Shown one piece after another: positions 7,570 to 14,243 of a DNA stretch of 64,000 bases (its first letter is position 1; each line of letters opens with the position of its first letter). The stretch is from a virus. The notes beneath the pieces are model-generated. The model saw only the letters and a list, made by a program, of their open reading frames with translations, did no database searches and was not told the origin of the DNA. A program made the translations under genes and the position numbers. Location of the stretch: positions 1-64,000 of IMG/VR virus record IMGVR_UViG_3300013102_000030; one strand, written 5' to 3'.

Positions 7570-7947
7570 ATGAAACTGCATTCCGACAAACTGACCACCG
7601 CTGAAATCCGCGCATGCTTGGAGCGTGCCATTGCTAAGGGCAGGGTTTCGCGTCTGGTGGACTTCTCCGAATTGGCAGAGCGTGGGAGCCGTACGCGTGC
7701 TAACGCGTGGGAGATCCGGCTTGAATGGCTGGGAACGAAAGAAAAGGGAGATGGCCGGAAGTGGACTAACTCCGGTACGCGTGGCAGCGGAGAGGCTGCA
7801 AGCGGTGGCTACGCTGCATTCTGGGATGAGTGGGGCTGGTTCATCTGGGAACTGTACGCGGTAGACTCCGAATTGGTATTCGGACACTACAAAACCGAAA
7901 CGGAGTTTCACGAGATGACTCGTTTCAAGTTCGCGGTGGCTGAGTAG
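7570..7947 (+). CDS. hypothetical protein, 125 aa
   Basis: Start at ATG 7570 behind CCTAGGAGGAACA. A Trp-rich segment (FWDEWGWFIWELY, about residue 85) follows a basic Gly-rich loop. No family recognised. Confidence 0.85.
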   Translation: MKLHSDKLTTAEIRACLERAIAKGRVSRLVDFSELAERGSRTRANAWEIRLEWLGTKEKGDGRKWTNSGTRGSGEAASGGYAAFWDEWGWFIWELYAVDSELVFGHYKTETEFHEMTRFKFAVAE

Positions 7948-8003
7948 TTACAAAACTTTGTTACGGGAGCGGAGTTGCTTAGGTGGCTCCGCTCCTGTAG
8001 TCT
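7948..8003 (+). promoter_or_regulatory. tag + promoter embedded in hairpin
   Basis: Tag TTACAAAACTTTG 7948-7960. 12-bp arms 7963-7974 and 7987-7998. -35 TTGCTT 7975-7980, -10 TAGTCT 7998-8003, spacer 17. Leader stem CGGTTC (8012-8017) with GAACCG (8023-8028). Confidence 0.85.
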
Positions 8004-8050
8004 TTCTATATCGGTTCAGAGGGAACCGAAAAGCTGACTTAGGAGTCACA

Positions 8051-8458
8051 ATGTCTGAAGGTAAGCAGGTCACAGCGGAAAACCTCAACTCTGTAATGGA
8101 GTTTGATCACGTGCTGCACATTGCTAACGGGATCGCTGAGGATGTCGCGGAATCCTTCTACTTTGAGGTTACCCAGTTCAAACTGGAAGATGGCCGCTGG
8201 GAAACCGAATACATCCTTCCTGAAGGCTGGCAGGTCATGCGTGGCTACACAGGGCAGCATGGCTACAATGGTCCGGACATGCATAACTCTGAGTTCATCG
8301 GCGGTGGCATGGCTAGGGACATTCTGGAGGCTCCCGGCCTGTATGTTGCCCTTGCCATCTCCGCTAGCTGTGGAGGCTTGGAAGATGGCTGTGCAGAAGA
8401 TGACTGCACCTGTGAGGGTGAGGGTTGGGTAGTAGCTTACAAGCTTGACGGCGAGTAG
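8051..8458 (+). CDS. hypothetical acidic protein with Cys-rich tail, 135 aa
   Basis: Start at ATG 8051 behind TTAGGAGTCACA. The C-terminal 30 residues contain CGGLEDGCAEDDCTCEG, four Cys in an acidic context, which could bind a metal. The rest is unremarkable. No family recognised. Confidence 0.85.
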   Translation: MSEGKQVTAENLNSVMEFDHVLHIANGIAEDVAESFYFEVTQFKLEDGRWETEYILPEGWQVMRGYTGQHGYNGPDMHNSEFIGGGMARDILEAPGLYVALAISASCGGLEDGCAEDDCTCEGEGWVVAYKLDGE

Positions 8459-8516
8459 TTACAAAAGTTTCTTAGGAAGGTCCGGAGTTGTAATGACTCC
8501 GGATCTCCTATAGTCT
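8459..8516 (+). promoter_or_regulatory. tag + promoter embedded in hairpin
   Basis: Tag TTACAAAAGTTTC 8459-8471. Arms 8473-8487 and 8497-8510 pair at TCCGGAG/CTCCGGA and again at the outer TAGGA/TCCTA ends. -35 TTGTAA 8488-8493, -10 TAGTCT 8511-8516, spacer 17. Confidence 0.75.
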
Positions 8517-8553
8517 TTACTTATCGGAACAATCCGCTAACTTAGGAGTCAAG

Positions 8554-8886
8554 ATGACTTACGAAATTACCACGTTTGAGCAGTACAACCCTTTCTCCCG
8601 TGTGGCTGATCGTAGCGTGCTGGTGATCGCTGATGAGCACGTGCGTAACTTCCTCTCTCACCTTCCGGAGGAAGCGCAGGAGATCATCCTAGAGGAAGCG
8701 GAGTGCAACGGTGGCACGCGTTTTGTGGGCAAGGATGGCAAGTACAACCACATCAAAAAGCGGATCTCATACGCGGATCTCCGGACTCCTACGGCAGCGG
8801 AGGAAGACGCAGAGTTTGAGGCTCGCCGGATGGCTGTAGAAGACCGGGAAGACCGGGAAGCGTTGCGCGGACGCTGCGGCGACTAA
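8554..8886 (+). CDS. hypothetical charged protein, 110 aa
   Basis: ATG behind TTAGGAGTCAAG. The C-terminal third is a highly charged Glu/Arg/Asp helix. No family recognised. Confidence 0.85.
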   Translation: MTYEITTFEQYNPFSRVADRSVLVIADEHVRNFLSHLPEEAQEIILEEAECNGGTRFVGKDGKYNHIKKRISYADLRTPTAAEEDAEFEARRMAVEDREDREALRGRCGD

Positions 8887-8941
8887 TTACAAAACTTTGT
8901 TACGGCTGGGAGTTGCGCGGATGGCTCCCAGCCTGTAAGTT
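8887..8941 (+). promoter_or_regulatory. tag + promoter embedded in hairpin
   Basis: Tag TTACAAAACTTTG 8887-8899. 9-bp arms 8904-8912 and 8925-8933. -35 TTGCGC 8913-8918, -10 TAAGTT 8936-8941, spacer 17. Leader stem ATCGGTTC (8948-8955) with GAACCGAT (8961-8968). Confidence 0.85.
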
Positions 8942-8988
8942 TGACTTATCGGTTCAAGGGGAACCGATGAAAGACTTTAGGAGTCAAG

Positions 8989-9468
8989 ATGAGCAAGCTG
9001 GAAATCGGATCGCTGGTCAACGTTGAACTGCTGGCAGCAGGTTGGCACGGAGCGGAAGTTACCGGAGTCTCTGAGGATGGCAAGCTGTACAGCGTGAAGC
9101 TGCTGGAAGCTTCCGATGGCTACGAAGTAGGGCAGGAGCTTGGAGGCTTCCATGTAGATCCTACGGCTGATTACTTTGGAGATGCTGAGGCTCCCAACAT
9201 CAAAGCTGCTGAGGTTTACATCATGCGAGCGGATCGCACTCCGGAGATGTCATGGTGGCAGGCAGGGGAGAGCATCGGAGTTAGCCACTCTGCTAAGTCT
9301 CTTCCGGCCGCTGTAGGCTCCCTGCTGACCTGCTGGGAGGTAGAAGGACGTAGGAGCCGTGGAGAGCACACGGAGACTCCAGAGGCTGCGGCAGCGCTGC
9401 TGACAGGTGGCAGGTACTGGAGCGCTGACAAGCTGGTGACCTACTGGTTCCGGTTCACTGGTCAGTAA
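8989..9468 (+). CDS. hypothetical protein, 159 aa
   Basis: ATG behind TTTAGGAGTCAAG. The N-terminal 65 residues (GSLVNVELLAAGWHGAEV, then VGQELGGF) look like a small SH3/Tudor-type barrel; the rest is unassigned. The barrel is only suggested by strand pattern. Confidence 0.85.
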   Translation: MSKLEIGSLVNVELLAAGWHGAEVTGVSEDGKLYSVKLLEASDGYEVGQELGGFHVDPTADYFGDAEAPNIKAAEVYIMRADRTPEMSWWQAGESIGVSHSAKSLPAAVGSLLTCWEVEGRRSRGEHTETPEAAAALLTGGRYWSADKLVTYWFRFTGQ

Positions 9469-9469
9469 C

Positions 9470-9525
9470 TTACAAAAATTTCATAGGGAGTGGGAGTTGC
9501 AATGTGGCTCCCACTCCTATAGTCT
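9470..9525 (+). promoter_or_regulatory. tag + promoter embedded in hairpin
   Basis: Tag TTACAAAAATTTC 9470-9482. Arms 9484-9496 and 9508-9519 (one bulge). -35 TTGCAA 9497-9502, -10 TAGTCT 9520-9525, spacer 17. Leader stem CGGATC (9534-9539) with GATCCG (9544-9549) shows a base-pair change relative to the CGGTTC/GAACCG leaders. Confidence 0.85.
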
Positions 9526-9571
9526 TTCTATATCGGATCAAGAGATCCGGAAAACAACTTAGGAGATTCAA

Positions 9572-9844
9572 ATGTCTGAAGCAGCAAACCGTGGCGGCGT
9601 TACCCTTACCGGCGCAGCGATTGACTTCTTTTTCATCCGCCGGATCGTCACCGCGTACGAGATGGAAGATCGCGGGATGCGTATGAATCGCGGACCTTCT
9701 GCCCTTCAGCAGACTAAGATGCTGGGATTGGTTCCGGAAAACTCCCGGAGCAAGAAAGCCGGATTGCGTGCGGTGGTTGCCAAGGTTCAGGAGATGATGC
9801 CGAGCTACGAACCTAACGATAACGTGAAGCGGCTCATGGCATAG
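9572..9844 (+). CDS. hypothetical basic protein, 90 aa
   Basis: ATG behind TTAGGAGATTCAA; the upstream in-frame region lacks a ribosome site. Basic, mostly helical. Followed by a strong intrinsic terminator. No family recognised. Confidence 0.85.
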   Translation: MSEAANRGGVTLTGAAIDFFFIRRIVTAYEMEDRGMRMNRGPSALQQTKMLGLVPENSRSKKAGLRAVVAKVQEMMPSYEPNDNVKRLMA

Positions 9845-9859
9845 AGTCAGCAGGGAGAG

Positions 9860-9886
9860 GGACCGGGAAACCGGTCCTTTTCTTTT
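9860..9886 (+). terminator. intrinsic terminator with GAAA loop
   Basis: GGACCGG (9860-9866), GAAA loop, CCGGTCC (9871-9877), then TTTTCTTTT. A textbook rho-independent terminator for the gene ending at 9844. Confidence 0.9.
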
Positions 9887-9895
9887 GCCCGTGAC

Positions 9896-9942
9896 TTACA
9901 AAACTTTCTTAGGTTGCGCGGTGGCAGGATCTCCTATAGTCT
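9896..9942 (+). promoter_or_regulatory. tag + promoter, stem mostly lost
   Basis: Tag 9896-9908. -35 TTGCGC 9914-9919, -10 TAGTCT 9937-9942, spacer 17. Only a TAGG/CCTA remnant of the stem remains. It follows a separate true terminator, so no hairpin would be needed here. Confidence 0.75.
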
Positions 9943-9986
9943 TTAGGTAGTTAGTTGATAATCCAATAGCGAGAAAAGAGCAGGTC

Positions 9987-10358
9987 ATGGCAACATCCAA
10001 GGAAACCCTGAAGATTGCAGTCAAGATCATGAAGCGGATTCGGCGCTCGTGGGAGATGTACGAAGACGAATGTGCGGAGTACGCAAAGCAAGGCTACCGG
10101 CCTCACTACTGTTTCCACGGTGTGGACCAGTGGACGGACTACGACAACATCTGTGGATGGTGTGAGGAAGTAGGCAACGGCTGGGATTATGTGCAAGCGC
10201 TGAAGCAAGCGCTGGCAGAGGCTGAGGCAGCAGTTGAAGCCAAGCAGAAGCGCGTGGATCTCCTGATCACGGTACAGGTCCAGAAGATGCCTGTAGAGGA
10301 TTGGGGAAAGCTGCTTGAGTGGGCGCATGAGCCACTAGCCAAGTATGACGAATTGTAA
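9987..10358 (+). CDS. hypothetical protein with Cys/His cluster, 123 aa
   Basis: ATG at 9987; the leader has only a weak ribosome site (GAGCAGGTC). Residues about 29-65 contain C, YCFHG and CGWCEE, a CxxC-type metal-site pattern seen in small actinophage proteins, followed by an Ala/Glu/Lys coiled coil (about 68-95). Last gene of the + strand array. Confidence 0.8.
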   Translation: MATSKETLKIAVKIMKRIRRSWEMYEDECAEYAKQGYRPHYCFHGVDQWTDYDNICGWCEEVGNGWDYVQALKQALAEAEAAVEAKQKRVDLLITVQVQKMPVEDWGKLLEWAHEPLAKYDEL

Positions 10359-10363
10359 GAGAT

Positions 10364-10400
10364 AGGGAGTCAGCCTAACGGTTGGCTCCCTTTTCTTTTT
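10364..10400 (+). terminator. intrinsic terminator ending the left arm
   Basis: Arms 10364-10375 and 10380-10391 pair over 12 positions (two G-U) around TAAC, followed by TTTTCTTTTT. It stops + strand transcription facing the - strand genes. From here to 10,552 no gene was seen, only G/T-rich sequence. Confidence 0.85.
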
Positions 10401-10552
10401 GCCCTGCGGCTGGTGGTTGGCTGCGGATCTCTGTTGCCTGCCCTGCGCGGCTGTGTGAGCCTCTGAGAGCCTGTTAGGTGGCTGGTGGTGTGGTTGTGCC
10501 TGCGCGTGATTCTGAGCGCTTAGAGAGGCTTCTAGAGGTCCTGCGCTGGGAC

Positions 10553-10586
10553 AAAAGAAATCCCGCTAGCCTGTTGGCTGCGGGAT
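10553..10586 (-). terminator. intrinsic terminator of the - strand block
   Basis: Read on the - strand: ATCCCGCAGCC, AACA loop, GGCTAGCGGGAT, then TTTCTTTT. An 11-bp stem with one bulge and a U-tract, downstream of the gene at 10607-10792. With 10364-10400 it makes a convergent terminator pair. Confidence 0.85.
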
Positions 10587-10606
10587 CTCTGGGAGAGGCT
10601 AGAAGG

Positions 10607-10792
10607 CTACTGTGGCAGCGGAAAATCATTGATGCTGCCAACTACCACTAGAGCGGCTGCTAGGAGCGCTGTGGAGGCTGGAGAGGCTTTGAACCGCTGC
10701 CCTGCGCGTCGTGCGCGGATCTCAATACGATCTAGCGCGGTTTCGCGTGCTGCGTGGTCACGTGCTGCGCTGCGTTCTGCTGCTGTCATCAT
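10607..10792 (-). CDS. small membrane protein, 61 aa
   Basis: ATG-ATG start preceded by AGGAGATCCCGCA on the - strand, with a terminator downstream. The basic N-terminal half (about residues 1-38) is followed by a hydrophobic helix (about 40-54, TALLAAALVVVG), suggesting a tail-anchored membrane protein. Function unknown. An opposite-strand reading frame at the same place has no ribosome site. Confidence 0.7.
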   Translation of the reverse strand: MMTAAERSAARDHAARETALDRIEIRARRAGQRFKASPASTALLAAALVVVGSINDFPLPQ

Positions 10793-10805
10793 TGCGGGAT
10801 CTCCT

Positions 10806-10818
10806 GAAAGTTTTGTAA
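10806..10818 (-). promoter_or_regulatory. 13-base tag directly before a ribosome site
   Basis: On the - strand, TTACAAAACTTTC abuts AGGAG of the gene at 10607-10792, without a hairpin promoter between them. This is the only place where the tag lies in a leader rather than after a stop codon. Confidence 0.6.
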
Positions 10819-10830
10819 GTGAGAGGAAGT

Positions 10831-10862
10831 GAAAGACTCCGGAGCCTTTCGACTCCGGAGCC
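10831..10862 (-). terminator. hairpin with GAAA loop after the 10869-11081 gene
   Basis: Two direct copies of GGCTCCGGAGTC (- strand) separated by GAAA fold into a 12-bp stem because CTCCGGAG is self-complementary and the ends form G-U pairs. TTTC follows. Probably a weak or partial terminator, seven bases past the stop. Confidence 0.65.
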
Positions 10863-10868
10863 TTCAGT

Positions 10869-11081
10869 CTAGCGGATGAAACGGACTTCAGACTCTAGGA
10901 CATTGAACGTGTCTCCGGAGGGAATCGCGGTGACTTCCAGAGTGTAGCGTCCCTGCCACGGCTGGCCGTACTCATCAACGCGAAGCTCTCCGGCTGCGGA
11001 CTCCGGAAGTCCCGTGAGAGGGAAGCTAGCGGCGTGGATCTGGACAACGTCACCGATTTTGTAGCTGCGTGCCTTGTTCAT
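10869..11081 (-). CDS. hypothetical protein, 70 aa
   Basis: Start at ATG 11081 behind CAGGAGGAAAA on the - strand; the longer frame to 11120 would start inside the leader. Beta-rich with a probable SH3-like N-terminus (KIGDVVQIHA). No family recognised. Confidence 0.8.
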   Translation of the reverse strand: MNKARSYKIGDVVQIHAASFPLTGLPESAAGELRVDEYGQPWQGRYTLEVTAIPSGDTFNVLESEVRFIR

Positions 11082-11110
11082 TTTTCCTCCTGAGTGGTTG
11101 GTACCCTCTG

Positions 11111-11165
11111 AGCTTAGCAAAGATCCGGACCTGTTGCCAAGTCCGGACCTTTGTAAGTTTTGTAA
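11111..11165 (-). promoter_or_regulatory. tag + promoter embedded in hairpin (- strand)
   Basis: Tag TTACAAAACTTAC at 11165-11153. The stem AAAGGTCCGGAC pairs with a GTCCGGATCTTT-type arm around TTGGCA (11140-11135). -10 TAAGCT 11116-11111, spacer 18. The same architecture as the + strand cassettes, in the opposite orientation. Confidence 0.75.
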
Positions 11166-11621
11166 CTAGATGCTGCTGGTGCTGATGCCGTATGAGGTTT
11201 TGAAAGCGCGAACCGCGAAGTCAGCATTAGGCGTGCGCTGGTTGGTTCCGGCTGCGTAGGTGATCATGTCCCAGATCTGACCTTCACGATGGGCAGGGAC
11301 CACGTTGTAAACGAATCCGGAGTACTTCCGGGAGAGTTCCGTTTCGATCTCTTGCAGTTCTTCCTGCTGGGCTGCGTAGGCTGCGAGATCGGCAGCGGTG
11401 CGCGTTGCGTAGTCGATGGCATCCCGGACGTTGTTACCGTCCCGGATGATGGATTCGAAGATCTCATCAGCGTTAGCTGAGTCGATCAGGGAGAGAGTGG
11501 AGCGAAGCGCAGTTTCGATCTGCCCGTAAACTCCTGCCTGCGGAGCAGTGACTTCCATGGCGTTTGCTGAGAGGCGAGCGGCGTCCAGAGCTTCAGCGAG
11601 TGCGATCAGCTTGTCATCCAT
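11166..11621 (-). CDS. hypothetical helical protein, 151 aa
   Basis: ATG at 11621 behind CCTAGGAGTCACA on the - strand. Mostly helical and Ala/Glu-rich through residue about 100, with a probable coiled coil at AAQQEELQEIETEL. No family recognised. Confidence 0.85.
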   Translation of the reverse strand: MDDKLIALAEALDAARLSANAMEVTAPQAGVYGQIETALRSTLSLIDSANADEIFESIIRDGNNVRDAIDYATRTAADLAAYAAQQEELQEIETELSRKYSGFVYNVVPAHREGQIWDMITYAAGTNQRTPNADFAVRAFKTSYGISTSSI

Positions 11622-11660
11622 TGTGACTCCTAGGTTGGTGCGATTGGTTGGTACAAAGAA

Positions 11661-11716
11661 AGACTATCGGTTCCGGGACCTGTTGGCAAGTCCCGGAACC
11701 TAGGGAACTTTTGTAA
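11661..11716 (-). promoter_or_regulatory. tag + promoter embedded in hairpin (- strand)
   Basis: Tag TTACAAAAGTTCC at 11716-11704. Arms GGTTCCGGGAC and GTCCCGGAACC. -35 TTGCCA 11689-11684, -10 TAGTCT 11666-11661, spacer 17. Confidence 0.85.
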
Positions 11717-11926
11717 CTAGAAGATGTGGTTCAGGAGATCCGCAAATTCTTCGTCCGTTGCGTGAATCCATTCCGGCTCCGCTGCCATGCATCCGCTGCA
11801 ATAGTCCGTAGGCTGCGGCCCACGCGTTACAGTCTCGCCTGAAGTGTAAACGTCATCCTGTCCGGAGTGTTCACAGAGGGAATCGTTGCTGTCAGTCTTC
11901 CAGTGGCGTGCAACTCGCTGTGCCAT
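11717..11926 (-). CDS. small putative zinc-binding protein, 69 aa
   Basis: Start behind GAGAGGAAGAC on the - strand. Contains LCEHSG near residue 18 and YCSGC near residue 43; the CxH plus CxxC spacing suggests a single zinc site. Acidic C-terminus. Function unknown. Confidence 0.8.
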   Translation of the reverse strand: MAQRVARHWKTDSNDSLCEHSGQDDVYTSGETVTRGPQPTDYCSGCMAAEPEWIHATDEEFADLLNHIF

Positions 11927-11965
11927 GTCTTCCTCTCGCGGTTGATACTTTCAACCTCTGAGACG

Positions 11966-12020
11966 ATTCTAGGGCAGGATCTCCTGATGTGGCAAATCCT
12001 GCCCTAGAAAAGTTTTGTAA
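11966..12020 (-). promoter_or_regulatory. tag + promoter embedded in hairpin (- strand)
   Basis: Tag TTACAAAACTTTTC at 12020-12007. Perfect 12-bp arms at 12007-11996 and 11980-11969. -35 TTGCCA 11995-11990, -10 TAGAAT 11971-11966, spacer 18. Confidence 0.8.
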
Positions 12021-12755
12021 CTAGTTCGCTGCGGCTGCTGGTTCCGTTGTGACCACCGTTTCCGGCTTGGCTACGTTTGGCGCTGGTTCCGGCTGCTGCT
12101 TGCCAATCTGGCAGAACGTGCCAACTCCTGCCCACGCGTCTCCCAGTTCAAGGCTTGAGCAGATCTCTGCTTGAGTCTTGACGAAAACGTACTGATACGT
12201 GGGATTGATCACAGACCTAACCGCACGGTAGCCATCAGCTACGGGACCGACAGGAGCTAACGTGACGTAGGTATTGGCGAACGTCCCGCGATCCGTGAGA
12301 CCTGAGAGCGCATAGGCTTCCTCAAGTCCGCAAATACGGTTTCCCATCAGCGCACAATCCCAACGCGGATCATCCTCCGGAGTGATCTCCTGCTGTGGTT
12401 CCGTGGTGGCAGGAGCCTCTACGGTGGCCGGTACGGTGGCAGGATCTTCTACCGTGGCAGGAGCCTCAACGGTGGGAACTTCCGTTGCAACTGGAGCAGT
12501 GTATGACAGTTCCGGCTGCGGTTCCGATACGGTTTCGGAGACGGGCTGTGTGGTCTCCTGCGGCTGCGGTTCCGTGGCTGCGGTAGTCGATACGGTGGGA
12601 GCGTCCCACGCTGGCAGGATGGCATCCTGAGAGGCTGAGACAGAGGTCTCTGCTACGGGCAGGATCTCCGCTTCCTGTGGCTGCTGTGCTGTGGCTGCGG
12701 TTGTAGTGGTCAGGGCAAGGGCAAGGATTGCGAGAGGTGCAAGGATGCGTTTCAT
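12021..12755 (-). CDS. secreted Pro/Thr/Glu-rich protein, 244 aa
   Basis: ATG behind CTAAGGAGACACA on the - strand. Residues 1-23 form a signal peptide (KR, then LAPLAILALALT, AxA site near ATAQ). Residues about 25-125 are low-complexity Thr/Pro/Glu/Val repeats, probably an extended surface stalk. A C-terminal domain (about 125-225) has four Cys that could form two disulphides. Function unknown; exported phage proteins of this kind can act at the host surface. Confidence 0.85.
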   Translation of the reverse strand: MKRILAPLAILALALTTTTAATAQQPQEAEILPVAETSVSASQDAILPAWDAPTVSTTAATEPQPQETTQPVSETVSEPQPELSYTAPVATEVPTVEAPATVEDPATVPATVEAPATTEPQQEITPEDDPRWDCALMGNRICGLEEAYALSGLTDRGTFANTYVTLAPVGPVADGYRAVRSVINPTYQYVFVKTQAEICSSLELGDAWAGVGTFCQIGKQQPEPAPNVAKPETVVTTEPAAAAN

Positions 12756-12776
12756 TGTGTCTCCTTAGATTGGTGA

Positions 12777-12816
12777 ACCTTACCTGAACAGGGTACCACG
12801 GGATGCGGTACCCTGT
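12777..12816 (-). promoter_or_regulatory. hairpin with possible -10 (- strand)
   Basis: Perfect 10-bp arms ACAGGGTACC (12788-12797) and GGTACCCTGT (12807-12816). TAAGGT (12782-12777) occupies the usual -10 place, but there is no TTG in the loop and no tag. It looks like a degenerate cassette ahead of the secreted-protein gene. Confidence 0.45.
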
Positions 12817-12836
12817 CCAGCTTGGATAGTGTTTGG

Positions 12837-13190
12837 CTAAGCGTGCTTGACGATGTCCCAGCGCATGACGTGGTAAGTGTTGGGGAAGTCCAGTGATGCA
12901 AGGGCAAATTCTCCCCTGATGGTTGCCACACTGGAAAGCTGGGATGCGTCGATGGTCCTGCTGTAGCTGAGCATAAGCTCTGTGTCTGATGTGTTCTCAA
13001 CGTGGTTGTCATCGACAGTCTGCCAAACATCCTGCATCAGCACGTCATCCTGTGGTGCGGCCTGCTGCTGTGCCTGCTGTACCTGCTGCGCTGCTGGTGC
13101 CTGTGCTGCCTCTACATGAGCGTTAGTGGTGGCTGGTGCACCAAAGACAATGGCAAGGCTGGCAATGACTGAGATGAGAAAGCTAAGCAT
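12837..13190 (-). CDS. secreted Ala/Gln-rich protein, 117 aa
   Basis: Start at ATG 13190 behind CAGGGAGTCATC on the - strand; upstream in-frame Met codons have no ribosome site. Residues 1-24 form a signal peptide (LSFLISVIASLAIVFG, cleavage near TNA-HVE), then an Ala/Gln-rich linker (about 24-50) and a small C-terminal domain. Function unknown. Shares its export signal and low-complexity linker with the neighbour at 12021-12755. Confidence 0.8.
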   Translation of the reverse strand: MLSFLISVIASLAIVFGAPATTNAHVEAAQAPAAQQVQQAQQQAAPQDDVLMQDVWQTVDDNHVENTSDTELMLSYSRTIDASQLSSVATIRGEFALASLDFPNTYHVMRWDIVKHA

Positions 13191-13359
13191 GATGACTCCC
13201 TGTTGTTTGGGTGGTTCGTTACACATCACATTACACACATAGGACATGAGACACAAGTCAAAGTCTTTGATAGTTCGAATGTGTTTCGTTTTGGTTTGGA
13301 ATGTGAAAGAAACTTTTGTAATCGAACATCAGCGCACATGGCACGTCACATTGCGTAAT

Positions 13360-13402
13360 GAAAGTTTTGTAAGTTGCGGCAGCGGCATGCGGCCTGTAGA
13401 AT
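13360..13402 (+). promoter_or_regulatory. promoter with inverted tag
   Basis: GAAAGTTTTGTAA is the tag inverted. TTGCGG (13374-13379) and TAGAAT (13397-13402) are 17 bases apart. The same layout opens the window at 50-91, so both may mark starts of early gene blocks. Confidence 0.65.
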
Positions 13403-13524
13403 GGATGCGGAGGCATTCTCGAAACAATTGGGGTTGCTTTTGGCGACACAGCACTAGGCTCCTCACAGATTTTAGTAAAAAATACTAAGCATGTACACTT
13501 GTCAACCCCTCCCCTCCCCTCTTG

Positions 13525-13533
13525 TGCTACAAT
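13525..13533 (+). promoter_or_regulatory. extended -10 promoter for a leaderless start
   Basis: TGCTACAAT has the extended -10 TG (13525-13526) and TACAAT (13528-13533). There is no clear -35 at 17 bases. The ATG at 13540 is at the expected transcription start and has no ribosome site. Confidence 0.6.
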
Positions 13534-13539
13534 GATTCC

Positions 13540-13788
13540 ATGAGCAGAACAAACTGGGACGAAGCCCTCAAGTACGTAAGCCCTCTCGACCACTTCAAAG
13601 ACGTGTACGGCACAGACCGAACCGAAGAGGTCATCCTCCAACTCACAAAAGCCGGTGGCACCTTAGCCATCTCCCAAGACAAACTCCACATGTCCGAATA
13701 CTCCTTTGAGTATCTTCAGTCTCTCTTCCAGAAGTGGTACTCCGAGAAGTTGAACTGGCTGGCCGAATCTGGTAAGCTGTCCGGATGA
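13540..13788 (+). CDS. hypothetical protein, 82 aa (leaderless)
   Basis: Start at ATG 13540, six bases after the -10 hexamer, so the mRNA probably begins at the start codon. The next gene starts within the stop (ATGA). No family recognised. Confidence 0.8.
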   Translation: MSRTNWDEALKYVSPLDHFKDVYGTDRTEEVILQLTKAGGTLAISQDKLHMSEYSFEYLQSLFQKWYSEKLNWLAESGKLSG

Positions 13789-14243
13789 CCCCTGAACAAA
13801 AACTTGCGTCCATCCGCATCTTTGCCGAACGCGCAGTCAAGCAGGACCCCAACGCCTTCCTTAGCGCACAGTGGCTCCTGAACCACATCGACTTCAAGTC
13901 CGCCCCACAGGAAGACACCGACATGGTCTCCCTCATCAAGAAGGACATGCAGCTTCACGCAGCAGACTGTGCGACCAACCAGAAGTCCATCACCCGCGAG
14001 TACAAGGGCTGTACCTGCTGGCTTGAAAACCCGAACGAAGCAGAGTACACTCTTCCTGAGACCACAACGGTCTTCCAGATCAAGCCCCTAGATCCCAGCA
14101 CCAAACTCCCGAAACAGGACTTCACGTCCCGACAGCACGCGCTTGACTGGTTCATGATCAACACAGCCCTTTCCAACGATCCGGACTCGGACGACTACTG
14201 GGGTAACTTCTACGACATCAAAGAAAAGGAAACCCCTGCATGA
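13785..14243 (+). CDS. hypothetical protein, 152 aa
   Basis: Coupled by ATGA to both neighbours. It begins MTPEQKLASI, almost the same as the next gene's MTPEQKLAAI, which suggests duplication of an N-terminal piece. The C-terminus has the motif shared by this operon: SRQHALDWF, then NFYDIK. Confidence 0.8.
   Translation: MTPEQKLASIRIFAERAVKQDPNAFLSAQWLLNHIDFKSAPQEDTDMVSLIKKDMQLHAADCATNQKSITREYKGCTCWLENPNEAEYTLPETTTVFQIKPLDPSTKLPKQDFTSRQHALDWFMINTALSNDPDSDDYWGNFYDIKEKETPA

Larger units (their letters stand above)
13191..13539. promoter_or_regulatory. divergent control region without genes
   Basis: No coding frame is convincing here. The region separates - and + strand gene blocks and holds two inverted-orientation tags (13308-13321 and 13360-13372), a promoter on the + strand (13374-13402), an A5-spaced dyad (TTAGTA 13472-13477, TACTAA 13483-13488), a C/T tract (13505-13522) and the leaderless promoter of the gene at 13540. 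Confidence 0.7.

Noticed and set aside
1703-9942. CRISPR-like array (short repeats with spacing of about 400-500 bases)
   Set aside because: The repeat units are promoter cassettes with variable stems, and the spacers are whole genes.
10629-10832. 67-codon + strand frame opposite the 10607-10792 gene
   Set aside because: No ribosome site and it runs over the - strand tag and hairpin; the - strand gene has a ribosome site and a terminator.
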